A stretch of 34,562 nucleotides of DNA from VAZQ01 sp050179645 (GCA_050179645.1 JBFXEX010000060.1:1-34562), one strand, 5' to 3'; positions 7,294 to 15,109 are shown, numbered from the stretch's first letter. Program-made: numbers and translations. The notes: a model not told the origin generated them from the sequence alone.

Positions 7294-8079
7294 ATGAGCC
7301 TGGAACAATGTTCCGATAATCGGAACGTAGCACAGACGCTGTCGCGCGGACTGGAGTTGCTCAAGCATCTCGCTGCTGCCGACGAGGATATGGGCGTACG
7401 CGAGCTGGCGCGGACGTTGACGCTCAGTCCGCCGATGGTTCAGCGGCTGTTGAACACGTTGGCGGCGCACGGTTTCGTCGAGCAGACACCGCAGACCCGG
7501 AAATACGCGATCGGTCATCGGGCGTTCATGGTCGGCCGCGCCTATCTCACCGCCGGCGGCGTGGTGGATGCGGCGCTGCCGGTGCTGCGGTCCCTGGTCG
7601 ATGCGACGGAGCTCAATGCCTATGTCGGCGAGATCCGCGATGCCCATGCGCTCTATCTCCTGGTGCTGCAGAGCAAGGGGCCGATCGCGGTCCGCGCGGT
7701 TCCGGGCGAGCGCACGCTGCTGCACACCACGGCGATGGGCAAGGCGCTCTTGCTCGATATGGCGCCAGACGCTGTGGTGAAATTGATCGGTCGCGGCCCG
7801 CTGGAGGCCAAGACTGCCCGGTCGATCACGGCCATGTCCGCACTGCTGGCGGATCTGGTTGCCGCCCGCGCAAGTGGTGTCACCATCTCCGACGAAGAGA
7901 ATCTCCCCGGCGTGTTCTCCGCCGGAGCGCCGCTGTCCGACGCCGATGGCAATGTGGTCGCCGCGGTCAGCTTCGCCTGTCCGGCCGCGATGGCGGATGC
8001 CTCCGCTCGTGCCAACATCTGCAGGCAAGTGAAACAAGTTGCGACGCAGATCTCGCGACGGCTGGGTGCCGCGCAATGA
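7294..8079 (+). CDS. IclR-family transcriptional regulator
   Basis: 261 aa from the ATG at 7294. The N-terminal winged helix covers about residues 12-70 (LSRGLELLKHLA, VRELARTLTLSPPMVQRLLNTLAAHGFVEQ), and the C-terminal effector domain shows the family patterns RSLVDATELNAYVGEIRD, HTTAMGKALL and SFACPAAMADA. Family members bind small aromatic or aliphatic acids and repress or activate nearby catabolic operons. Starts at 7180 or 7285 are also open. 7294 gives the usual length and starts inside the palindrome region, but no clear ribosome-binding site precedes any of them. The TGA overlaps the next ATG (ATGA), so the regulator is translated with the enzymes it probably controls. Confidence 0.9.
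   Translation: MSLEQCSDNRNVAQTLSRGLELLKHLAAADEDMGVRELARTLTLSPPMVQRLLNTLAAHGFVEQTPQTRKYAIGHRAFMVGRAYLTAGGVVDAALPVLRSLVDATELNAYVGEIRDAHALYLLVLQSKGPIAVRAVPGERTLLHTTAMGKALLLDMAPDAVVKLIGRGPLEAKTARSITAMSALLADLVAARASGVTISDEENLPGVFSAGAPLSDADGNVVAAVSFACPAAMADASARANICRQVKQVATQISRRLGAAQ
7302..7326. promoter_or_regulatory. Operator-like double palindrome at the start of the iclR-type gene
   Basis: GTTCCGATAATCGGAAC (7310-7326) is a perfect 8-1-8 inverted repeat. It overlaps a second palindrome, GGAAC-AAT-GTTCC (7302-7314). The core closely resembles the IclR-family PcaR/PobR box that I recall as GTTCGATAATCGCAC. It lies across the first codons of the regulator gene, which fits autoregulation of the regulator and of the operon behind it. 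Confidence 0.65.
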
Positions 8080-9407
8080 GTACCGCCCGCGGCGCTCCGG
8101 CACTCGCCACCCAGCGGATTGCCGGTCTGCGCTGCCCGCGTTGCGGCGCACTCTATCCTCCGGAACACTTCGTCGCCGACTGCCCCGTGTGCCGCCGAAC
8201 CGCGCCGTCCAATCTTGTCGTCGAATATCGCGGCGATGTACTCGACGGCGTGACCCGGGACTCGCTGGCGTCGGGCCCGCGCTCGATTTGGCGCTATTCG
8301 CACAGCCTTCCTGTCGGCCCTGACGAGGGCGTCTCGCTGGGCGAAGGCCTAACTCCATTGGTCGAGCTGCCGCGGCTCGCGCGCGAACTCGGCCTCGGCA
8401 GCCTGCACGCCAAATGCGAGTTCGCCAACCCGACCGGTTCGTTCAAGGACCGGCTGGCCTCGGTCGCGGTCTCGGCCGGCCGTGCATTGTTCGGTGCCCG
8501 GGTAATCGCGTCGAGTTCCTCGGGCAATGCCGGTGCTGCGGCGGCGGCCTATGCGACGCGCGCCGGACTGCCCTCGATCGTCTTTACTTTCGTCGGTGCC
8601 GCCGGGCCGATGATGACGCAGATGCAGGCCTACGGCGCCATGGTCGTCGCCGTCGAGGACAAGGCGCATCGCTGGACGCTGCTGGAAGCGGGCGTACGCC
8701 GGTTCGGCTGGTTCCCGACCTCCCCCTTCTTCGGTCCGGTCGTCGGCAGCAATCCTTATGGCATCGAGGGCTATAAGTCGCTCGCCTACGAGGTCGCCGA
8801 GCAGCTCGGATGGCAGGTGCCCGACTGGGTGGTGCTGCCGGTCTGTTACGGCGACGCGCTGGTGGGCATGGCCCGAGGCTTCGCTGAACTCGTTGCCCTG
8901 AAATGGATCGACCGTATGCCGCGGCTGGTGGCAGCGGAAATCTACGGCTCGCTATCGCAGGCCGAACGCGAGGGCCGCGACGATCCGCCGTCGATCCCGC
9001 GCAGCTACGACACGGTCGCGGGCTCGATCGGCGCGGCCCAGAGCACGTTCCAGGCGTTGAAATCGGTGCGTGATACCCGCGGCGCCATCATGCGGGTGCC
9101 GGACGATGTGCTGCTCTCCTGGCACCGCGACCTCGCCTGCAAGGAAGGGTTGTTTGTGGAACCGTCCTCCGCGGCGGCGCTCGGCGCAGTCGACTTGCTG
9201 CGGCGTCAAGGCACGATTCGTGCAGGCGAGACAGTGGCGTGCCTGCTGACCGCCGGAGGACTGAAGGATCCGGCGGCAGTGAAAGGCGTCCCGCCGATAC
9301 CGACGGTGCCTCCGGACCTCGATCGGGTGCTGGACGTGCTGGAAAAGGTCTACGGCGTCGATGCCACGACATTGTCGAACCAGCAATCTGACGGAGAGCG
9401 TACATGA
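8076..9407 (+). CDS. Threonine-synthase-like PLP-dependent lyase with N-terminal zinc ribbon
   Basis: 443 aa, fold type II PLP enzyme. The N-terminus has a CPRCG...CPVCRR pair that can form a zinc ribbon, as in ThrC-like proteins. SFKDR carries the Schiff-base Lys124, SSSGNAGAAAAAYA is the phosphate/Asn-binding loop, and LLTAGGLKDP closes the cofactor pocket. Relatives include threonine synthase, diaminopropionate ammonia-lyase-like and cysteate or hydroxyamino-acid lyases. The real substrate cannot be read from the sequence. The context (IclR regulator, Bug uptake protein, M24 peptidase, LLM flavoproteins) argues for a catabolic lyase rather than threonine synthesis. Start and stop both overlap neighbours by 4 nt (ATGA). 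Confidence 0.85.
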   Translation: MSTARGAPALATQRIAGLRCPRCGALYPPEHFVADCPVCRRTAPSNLVVEYRGDVLDGVTRDSLASGPRSIWRYSHSLPVGPDEGVSLGEGLTPLVELPRLARELGLGSLHAKCEFANPTGSFKDRLASVAVSAGRALFGARVIASSSSGNAGAAAAAYATRAGLPSIVFTFVGAAGPMMTQMQAYGAMVVAVEDKAHRWTLLEAGVRRFGWFPTSPFFGPVVGSNPYGIEGYKSLAYEVAEQLGWQVPDWVVLPVCYGDALVGMARGFAELVALKWIDRMPRLVAAEIYGSLSQAEREGRDDPPSIPRSYDTVAGSIGAAQSTFQALKSVRDTRGAIMRVPDDVLLSWHRDLACKEGLFVEPSSAAALGAVDLLRRQGTIRAGETVACLLTAGGLKDPAAVKGVPPIPTVPPDLDRVLDVLEKVYGVDATTLSNQQSDGERT

Positions 9408-10366
9408 TCACCTTGACGAAATGGTTCATCCGGACCGCAGCCGCGGTTGCCATCGGGCTGACCGCCTGCGCGGCGCCGGCATTCGCGTTTCCCGACCGCC
9501 CGATCACCATGATCGTGCCGTGGGCGCCGGGCGGCAGTACCGACCAGACCGCGCGCGTGCTTGCGAAGGCCGTCGAAAAGCAGCTTGGCCAGCCGATCAT
9601 CATCCTCAACAAGCCGGGCGCGTCGACCATCATCGGCATGCGGGAACTCGCGCAGGCGAAGCCCGACGGCTACACCATCGGCACGTTGTCGAGCACGACC
9701 TATCTCGCGCCGCTCACCGGCCAGCCGGTGACTTACGAAATGCTGAAGGACTTCACCTTCATTTCCTACTACGGCGACAACCTGATCGGCATCGCAGTGC
9801 TCAAGGACAAGCCGTGGAAGACGCTGGAGGACCTTGTCGAGGACGGCAAGAAAAATCCCGACAAGCTCAACTTCGGCACCGGTGGCGCCAATTCCACGCA
9901 GCACCTCATGGTCGAGGCCTTGGAGCGCCGGACCGGCGCCCAGTTCAACCACGTGCCGCAGCGCGGCTCCGCGGGCTCGAACCTGGCTTTGCTCGGAAAT
10001 CATGTCGACTTCATTTCCGAAGTGTCGGTCTGGGCACCGCACGTGGAATCGGGGCAGGCGCGGCTCCTGGTCCTCAATACGCCGAAGCGGGCCGCGGCCT
10101 ATCCGAATGTGCCGACCTATGCCGAACTGGGTTTCGAATATCTGCGCTCCGTTCAGGCCATCATCGGACCGGCAGGAATGCCTGAGGACATCCGCCTGAA
10201 GCTGGAAACGGCGTTCCGCAAGGCGCTCGAAGATCCAGGCTTCAAGGACACAATGAAGAAGCTGAGCATGGAAATCATCGATATGCCCGGGCCGCAGGTG
10301 CGCGAGGTGGTCGCCGCCGAGATGGAGAAGGCGAAGCGCCTGATCTCCGAACTGCAGGCAAAGTGA
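9404..10366 (+). CDS. Bug/TctC-family periplasmic solute-binding protein
   Basis: 320 aa. A signal peptide (about residues 1-28, ending ACAAPAFA) is followed by FPDRPITMIVPWAPGGSTDQTAR, the hallmark ligand-binding beginning of Bug proteins. PNVPTYAELGFEYLRS and IIGPAGMPEDI are also family motifs. Bug proteins bind carboxylates or amides in the periplasm, normally for a TctAB permease. None is encoded here, so it may use a permease encoded elsewhere or act in sensing. It is coupled by ATGA to the PLP enzyme and followed by a strong hairpin, which suggests a higher level of this protein than of the downstream enzymes. Confidence 0.92.
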   Translation: MITLTKWFIRTAAAVAIGLTACAAPAFAFPDRPITMIVPWAPGGSTDQTARVLAKAVEKQLGQPIIILNKPGASTIIGMRELAQAKPDGYTIGTLSSTTYLAPLTGQPVTYEMLKDFTFISYYGDNLIGIAVLKDKPWKTLEDLVEDGKKNPDKLNFGTGGANSTQHLMVEALERRTGAQFNHVPQRGSAGSNLALLGNHVDFISEVSVWAPHVESGQARLLVLNTPKRAAAYPNVPTYAELGFEYLRSVQAIIGPAGMPEDIRLKLETAFRKALEDPGFKDTMKKLSMEIIDMPGPQVREVVAAEMEKAKRLISELQAK

Positions 10367-10379
10367 CAATGCATCGGTT

Positions 10380-10405
10380 CCGCCGGACCTGCTCGGGTCC
10401 GGCGG
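10380..10405 (+). terminator. Strong intra-operon hairpin after the Bug gene
   Basis: CCGCCGGACC (10380-10389) and GGTCCGGCGG (10396-10405) form a perfect 10-bp stem with a 6-nt loop, 14 nt after the Bug stop. No T-run follows. It sits between genes of the same strand, so partial termination or 3' protection of the binding-protein mRNA is more likely than a full operon end. Confidence 0.6.
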
Positions 10406-10444
10406 TCGTCGGGCCGTCTCTGCAACTCTGAATCGAGAATCGTC

Positions 10445-11644
10445 ATGCTGATGAATGAGCAGCGGCTGTTTGCGCGGATGCGGCGCGACGGCCTCGACGC
10501 CGTCGTGGCGACCTCGCCCGAGAATGTCACTTATGCGAGCGGCTTCTGGCCGATGAGCCAGTGGATCCGGCGCGGACCGCAGAACTACGTGCTGGTGCCG
10601 GGAGAGGGCGGCGGCGCGCCGTGTATCGTCGCCAGCACCGGACTGATCGACCTGATCGCCGACCGCGTGTTCGACGTGGACGTCGCGATCACCGACGTGC
10701 GGCGTTATGGCCTGTTTGCGGTTGAGACCGATGCAACGGCAACGCTCGATCCGGTCGAGCAGCGGCTTGGCGGCATGCTGTCCGGCGACGACTATGGCGA
10801 TGCGATTGCGGCACTGGTGGCGGCGATCCGCGAGCGCGGGCTGGAGCGCGCAACGATCGGCGTCGACGATCTCGGCATCCTGCCGGCGTACTGGGACCGG
10901 CTGATCGAGGCGCTGCCGGACGCGAAGCTCCTCCGCGCCAACGACGTGTTTCGCTATGCGCGCGCCGTCAAGACGCCCGCCGAGGTCGAGCGACTGCGGC
11001 AGGCCGCGCACATCGCCGAGCATTCGATCGATGCGGCGCTCGCCGTCGCCCGCGAGGGTGCGACCGAAATCGACATGGCGCTCGCCTTCCACGGCTGCAC
11101 CGTGCGCGGGCGCGGATCGCCGGTGCTCGGCTGCCTGGCGGCCGGCCCGCACACCGCCTTCGCCAACGTCCAGCCATCGCCTCGTCAGATCCGCGGCGGC
11201 GACATCATCCGTTTCGACGTCGGCGGGCGCTACAACCATTACCGTGCCGACATCGCGCGCAATGCCGTGGTTGGCCAGCCGTCGAACAAGGTCGCGACCT
11301 ACCATCACGCCATCCGCGCCGGAATGCTGCGGGCGATCGAAATGGTGAAGCCCGGCGCCCGCGCCGCCGACATCTTCGAGCAGGCGGTCGAGACGGTGCG
11401 GCGCGAAGGCATTCCGCACTACAAACGCAACCATGTCGGCCATGGCATCGGGCTCGACGGCTACGACGCGCCGGACTTCACGCCATCGAGCAAGGATGTG
11501 CTGGAGCAGGACATGGTGATCTGCCTGGAGACGCCGTACTACGAGCTCGGTTTTGGCGGGCTTCAGGTCGAAGACATGATCCGCGTCACCGCCGACGGAT
11601 TCGAATCGCTGATGAGCACCGGCAGCGAATTGCGCATCGTCTGA
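10445..11644 (+). CDS. M24-family metallopeptidase (Xaa-Pro dipeptidase / creatinase-like hydrolase)
   Basis: 399 aa. An N-terminal creatinase-type domain (about 1-165, PENVTYASGFWPM) is followed by the pita-bread catalytic domain. All five dinuclear-metal ligands of true peptidases are present: Asp258 (FDVGG), Asp269 (RADIARN), His333 (VGHGIGLDGY), Glu362 (CLETPYY) and Glu376 (QVEDMIRV). Unlike creatinase, the enzyme should therefore be metal dependent. Likely reactions are hydrolysis of an X-Pro dipeptide or of another amide such as in ectoine-hydrolase-like members. The operon position after a binding protein suggests processing of an imported amide. ATG at 10445 or 10451 could be the start; there is no strong ribosome site. 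Confidence 0.88.
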   Translation: MLMNEQRLFARMRRDGLDAVVATSPENVTYASGFWPMSQWIRRGPQNYVLVPGEGGGAPCIVASTGLIDLIADRVFDVDVAITDVRRYGLFAVETDATATLDPVEQRLGGMLSGDDYGDAIAALVAAIRERGLERATIGVDDLGILPAYWDRLIEALPDAKLLRANDVFRYARAVKTPAEVERLRQAAHIAEHSIDAALAVAREGATEIDMALAFHGCTVRGRGSPVLGCLAAGPHTAFANVQPSPRQIRGGDIIRFDVGGRYNHYRADIARNAVVGQPSNKVATYHHAIRAGMLRAIEMVKPGARAADIFEQAVETVRREGIPHYKRNHVGHGIGLDGYDAPDFTPSSKDVLEQDMVICLETPYYELGFGGLQVEDMIRVTADGFESLMSTGSELRIV

Positions 11645-11688
11645 CGGCGTGCGGGATCGGTTGGAGAATCTCGAAGCGGTACGAAGCC

Positions 11689-12666
11689 TTGTCTGAGCTC
11701 AGCATTGCCTCCGACGGTCGCGACGCGCCCCCCGCCTTTCTCGGCAAGGTCGCGGTGGCGGGCCGCGCCGGCCTGAGCCGCATCTGGATCGCCAACCACC
11801 TGTTCCTGCGCGATCCCATCTCGCTCGCCGGCGCCGCGCTCGGCACCAGCCGCGGTTTGCGGGTCAACCTGATGGCGATGAGTCCGTTCACCATTCATCC
11901 GGTGCAACTCGCCATGGCGGCGGCAACGCTCGACGAGTTCTATCCCGGGCGCGTCGGGCTATGCCTCGGCTCCGGCGCACCGGCCGACCTCGCCTCGGTC
12001 GGCATCGACAGTGCGCGCCCGCTGGGCGCCCTGCGCGAGGCGTTGCGGCTCGTCCGCGCACTGCTCGCGGGAGAGACGGTGAAATTTCAGGGCAAGGCCT
12101 ATCGGGTCGACGCGCGGCAACTCGTGCACGGTACCCGCGCGGTGCCACTGACGTTGGCGGCGTCCGGACCGAAGATGTTGGAGATGGCCGGAGCCGAGGC
12201 GGATGCAGTGCTGATCTCCGCCGGCACCTCGGTCGAATTCGTGCGTTGGTCGCTGGACCATGTCGCGCGCGGCGCCAATGGCCGCCCGGTCCGGCGGGTC
12301 GGCCTCGTCTATGCGTCGGTCGCCGACGATCCCGGCCTGGCGCACGACCGGTTGCGGCGGATCCTGGCAATCACGCTGCGCGGCGCGCACCACACGCACA
12401 ATCTCGAACTTGCCGGCAACCGTCTCGACCAGGATCGCCTGCGCGCAGCGGCGGCCGCCAGCGACTGGCCCGCCGCCACTGCGCTCATCACTGACCGCAT
12501 CGTCGAAACGCACGCCGCCAGCGGCACGCCGGCACAGCTGGCGGCACGGCTGCGGGTTTTTCGCGAAGCCGGCCTCGACGAGATCGTGGTCACCGGCGTC
12601 GCCGATCCCGACCATCTCAAACAGATCATCGCAGCCGCGGGCCTGTCGCCCAAGGGGGAGCCATGA
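11689..12666 (+). CDS. LLM-class (luciferase-like) flavin/F420-type oxidoreductase, shortened N-terminus
   Basis: 325 aa from a TTG codon. The TIM-barrel luciferase-like pattern is clear: HPVQLAMAAATLDEFYPGRVGLCLGSGAP, then LREALRLVRALLAGETVKFQGKAYRVD and PLTLAASGPKMLEMAGAEADAV. These are typical of mer/F420-dependent-type LLM proteins, which use reduced FMN or F420. The expected first strand (M-K-hydrophobic) is not well formed: the frame is open further upstream, the TTG has no good ribosome site, and GGAG (11663-11666) is 22 nt away. The start is therefore uncertain, or the N-terminus is diverged. The TGA overlaps the ATG of the next LLM gene, and the two may act as a pair on the same compound. 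Confidence 0.82.
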   Translation: MSELSIASDGRDAPPAFLGKVAVAGRAGLSRIWIANHLFLRDPISLAGAALGTSRGLRVNLMAMSPFTIHPVQLAMAAATLDEFYPGRVGLCLGSGAPADLASVGIDSARPLGALREALRLVRALLAGETVKFQGKAYRVDARQLVHGTRAVPLTLAASGPKMLEMAGAEADAVLISAGTSVEFVRWSLDHVARGANGRPVRRVGLVYASVADDPGLAHDRLRRILAITLRGAHHTHNLELAGNRLDQDRLRAAAAASDWPAATALITDRIVETHAASGTPAQLAARLRVFREAGLDEIVVTGVADPDHLKQIIAAAGLSPKGEP

Positions 12667-13667
12667 AGTTCAGCATCTGCCTTCCGACCGGATTCGAAGG
12701 GGTGATGTACCCGATCCCGTTCGTCGAGCCGGGCGACTTCGTCAAGCTCGGCCTGCTCTGCGAACGTCTCGGCTACGATTCGGTCTGGGGCAACGATCAC
12801 ATCACCACGCAGAAGTACGTCCAGGAACTGTTCCCAGGCCAGCAGCCGGCGTTCTACGAGCCGCTGATCACGCTGATGGCGATCGGCGCCGCCACCACCA
12901 CGCTGCGGCTGGGCACGTCGCTGCTGGTGCTGCCAATGCGCGACCCGGTCTATCTCGCCAAGCAGGTGACGACGCTCGATCAACTCACCAACGGCCGGTT
13001 CACGCTCGGGGTCGGGCTCGGCGCCTACCGCGAGGAATTCGCGGCCTGGAATTCGCGCCTCGCCAAGGCGCGCCGCGGCGACATGATGGACGAAGGGCTC
13101 GAGGCGTTGCTGAAGCTGCTCTATGAAACCCGTGCGAGCCACGAAGGCAAGTTCTACGCCTTCAAAGACGTCGAGATGGCGCCCAAGGCGCGGCAGAATC
13201 CGTTTCCGCTGTTCATCGGCGGACACAGCATGGAGTCGGTGGACCGTGCCGCAAAGCTCGGCGAAGGCTGGCTGCCCGGATGGCGGCCGCTCAACGAGAT
13301 GAAGGAGCGGATCGAGCATCTGCGCCGCCGCGCGGAGGAATACGGCCGCGATCCGAAATCCATCGAGATCGCGCCGCAGTTCTCCTTCACAATCGCCAAG
13401 ACCATGGAGGACGCCGAGCGCATCTACATGGAAAGCGGGCTGGTCGCCCACCGCAAGTCGCTCGCCTATACGGGACGCGACCTCAGCCAGCAGGTGGTCG
13501 CCAACCTGGTCGGCTCGGCCGACGTGATCCTGGAGAAGATCGCCTATCTGCGGTCGATCGGCGTCGACCATTGCTGCGCGCTGATGGTCCCGGCCAACTC
13601 CATGTCGGAGTTGATCGAGCAGATCGAATGGTTCGCCGAGGACGTGATGAAGCGCGTTCCGGCCTGA
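12663..13667 (+). CDS. LLM-class flavin-dependent oxidoreductase
   Basis: 334 aa, full-length luciferase-like monooxygenase fold. It begins MKFSICLPTGFEG, followed by LCERLGYDSVWGNDHI, TTLRLGTSLLVLPMRDPVYLAKQVTTLDQLTNGRFTLGVGLG and PLFIGGHS, all classical LLM motifs. The cofactor is FMNH2 or F420; the sequence alone does not settle which. It is coupled to the preceding LLM gene by ATGA and closes the operon that begins with the IclR gene. An oxygen-inserting ring- or bond-cleaving role in catabolism is inferred from context. The convergent region behind it is rich in inverted repeats. Confidence 0.9.
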   Translation: MKFSICLPTGFEGVMYPIPFVEPGDFVKLGLLCERLGYDSVWGNDHITTQKYVQELFPGQQPAFYEPLITLMAIGAATTTLRLGTSLLVLPMRDPVYLAKQVTTLDQLTNGRFTLGVGLGAYREEFAAWNSRLAKARRGDMMDEGLEALLKLLYETRASHEGKFYAFKDVEMAPKARQNPFPLFIGGHSMESVDRAAKLGEGWLPGWRPLNEMKERIEHLRRRAEEYGRDPKSIEIAPQFSFTIAKTMEDAERIYMESGLVAHRKSLAYTGRDLSQQVVANLVGSADVILEKIAYLRSIGVDHCCALMVPANSMSELIEQIEWFAEDVMKRVPA

Positions 13668-13681
13668 CGGCAACTACGCCA

Positions 13682-13823
13682 GAGAGAGCAGATTTCGCTC
13701 GATCGAATCGAAGCTCTCTCCGTTCGTCCTCGCGGGGCGGGACCCAAGGCGCGCGAACCCGCATTGGGTCGCTCGGTGTTTCTGCCGTCGGGTTACGCGC
13801 CCATCGCCCGTCCAAGACGGGCG
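13682..13823. repeat. Cluster of three inverted repeats in the convergent intergenic region
   Basis: Within the 215-bp gap between two convergent genes there are three perfect inverted repeats: GAGAGAGC/GCTCTCTC (13682-13689 / 13713-13720), GACCCAA/TTGGGTC (13741-13747 / 13764-13770) and CGCCCGTC-CAA-GACGGGCG (13805-13812 / 13816-13823). The last is a tight 8-bp stem with a 3-nt loop and could act as a bidirectional terminator. The whole may be an intergenic palindromic element of REP/BIME type. Confidence 0.55.
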
Positions 13824-13882
13824 TGAACGCCCTGATGGACGCTACCCCGGCCACGGCCCGGGACACGGGCGCGTCGGCTGCG

Positions 13883-14854
13883 CTACTTCACGTTCGGATA
13901 GAGGCCCGAAGCCTTGATCACCGCGAGGCCCTCGGCACGGTCCTTCTCCAGCTCCTTGGCGAACTCGGCGGGCGTGTTCAGCACCGGCGCGAGGCCGCGG
14001 GGGACCATGTGCTTCTTCTGGAATTCGGGATTCGAGGCAATCTTGACGATTGCCTTATTCAGCTTGTCGATGTACGGCGCGGGCGTGCCCATCGGCGCAT
14101 AGATGCCGAAGAACGTCGCCATCAGGTGCTCCTTGAAGCCGATCTCCCGGAAGGTCGGGATGTCGGGAGCGAGCGGCGAGCGCTTGTCGCCATCGACGGC
14201 GAGCCCGATGATTTTTCCGCTGCGGATGAACGATATGAGATTGCCGATCCCGAACGCGGCGATCGGCGTGGTGCCGGTGAGCATGCTGTTGACCGCGTCA
14301 CCGCCGCCCTTGAACGGCACGCGCACGAAGTCGGTGCCTTCCTTTTTGTTCAGCTCTTCCATGAAGGCCACCTTCGACAGCGACGGCGCCATGTAGTTCA
14401 TCGTCTTCGGGTTGGCCTTGGTGTGCGCGATGAGTTCGGGAAACGATTTGACCTTCAGCGACGCGTTCACCGCGAACACCTGCGTCAGGTAGAATGTCTT
14501 GGTGATCGGCGCGAGGCTCTTCTTCGGATCGAAGCCGCTGTTGGGATGGATGACCGGATTGATGACCATCGCCTCGGTCGGCAGGATGCAGATGGTGTAG
14601 CCGTCGGGCGCCGATTCGCCGCAGGCGCGGGCGCCAATCGTGCCCGCCCCGCCGACACGGTCTTCGACCACGACAGTGGTGCCGAGCGCCGGTCCCAGTT
14701 CGTCGGCAAGCGCACGCATCCAGATGTCGCTCAGGCCGCCCGGCCCTTGCGAGGCGATCGCCCGGATCGAGCGCGTCGGATAGTCCTGCGCCATGGCCGG
14801 CGAAGCCAGCGCAGTCAGTACGAGCAATGCTAGAAAGCGATGCCAGCGTCGCAT
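13883..14854 (-). CDS. Bug/TctC-family periplasmic solute-binding protein
   Basis: 323 aa. The signal peptide MRRWHRFLALLVLTALASPAMA is followed by QDYPTRSIRAIASQGPGGLSDIWMRALADELG, the Bug N-terminal ligand loop, with ASQGPGG replacing the more usual PF.PGG. VEDRVGGAGTIGARA and PDIPTFREIGF are further family motifs. The ATG at 14854 is chosen because GGAGG on the minus strand lies 5 nt upstream; an adjacent ATG at 14857 is only 2 nt from it. A longer upstream reading frame lacks a signal peptide at its beginning and is rejected. It stands divergent to a CocE-type hydrolase with a 255-bp shared promoter region. No TctA/TctB genes are present. Confidence 0.92.
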   Translation of the reverse strand: MRRWHRFLALLVLTALASPAMAQDYPTRSIRAIASQGPGGLSDIWMRALADELGPALGTTVVVEDRVGGAGTIGARACGESAPDGYTICILPTEAMVINPVIHPNSGFDPKKSLAPITKTFYLTQVFAVNASLKVKSFPELIAHTKANPKTMNYMAPSLSKVAFMEELNKKEGTDFVRVPFKGGGDAVNSMLTGTTPIAAFGIGNLISFIRSGKIIGLAVDGDKRSPLAPDIPTFREIGFKEHLMATFFGIYAPMGTPAPYIDKLNKAIVKIASNPEFQKKHMVPRGLAPVLNTPAEFAKELEKDRAEGLAVIKASGLYPNVK

Positions 14855-14873
14855 CATGTCCTCCCAAGTGTGG

Positions 14874-14894
14874 TTCTTATTGGTGCGGTAAGAA
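14874..14894. promoter_or_regulatory. Inverted repeat upstream of the Bug gene, operator-like
   Basis: TTCTTA (14874-14879) and TAAGAA (14889-14894) form a 6-9-6 dyad about 20 bp before the Bug start codon. On the minus strand it would overlap or follow a possible TTGCCG-N17-CATTCT promoter. The spacing would also suit a LysR-type T-N11-A site. No regulator gene is adjacent, so the binding protein is unknown. Confidence 0.4.
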
Positions 14895-15109
14895 TGCCGC
14901 AGCCAGCCCTTGACGGCAATAAGCATCGGCGCCGGTGATGTCGCGGTCGCATAACACGTCGAAGACAGGTGTAATTTCCCTGGCTTGCTCCGGCCATCGG
15001 CATCTCTACTGTGCCGGGCAAAGCAAACTGTCGATGCGCCGCACAAGCATCTCACCCGGCGCACCGAACGCAGACAAGATCAAGCGCCAGGACCATCCGG
15101 AGGAAACAC

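Noticed and set aside
9350..11443. A 697-codon minus-strand open frame opposite the Bug and M24 genes
   Set aside because: Composition is typical of a mirror frame (rich in His, Arg and Asp without domains); it spans two well-supported plus-strand genes.
14858..15064. N-terminal extension of the second Bug protein
   Set aside because: It would place the signal peptide 70 residues into the protein; the ATG with GGAGG in front at 14854 is clearly better.
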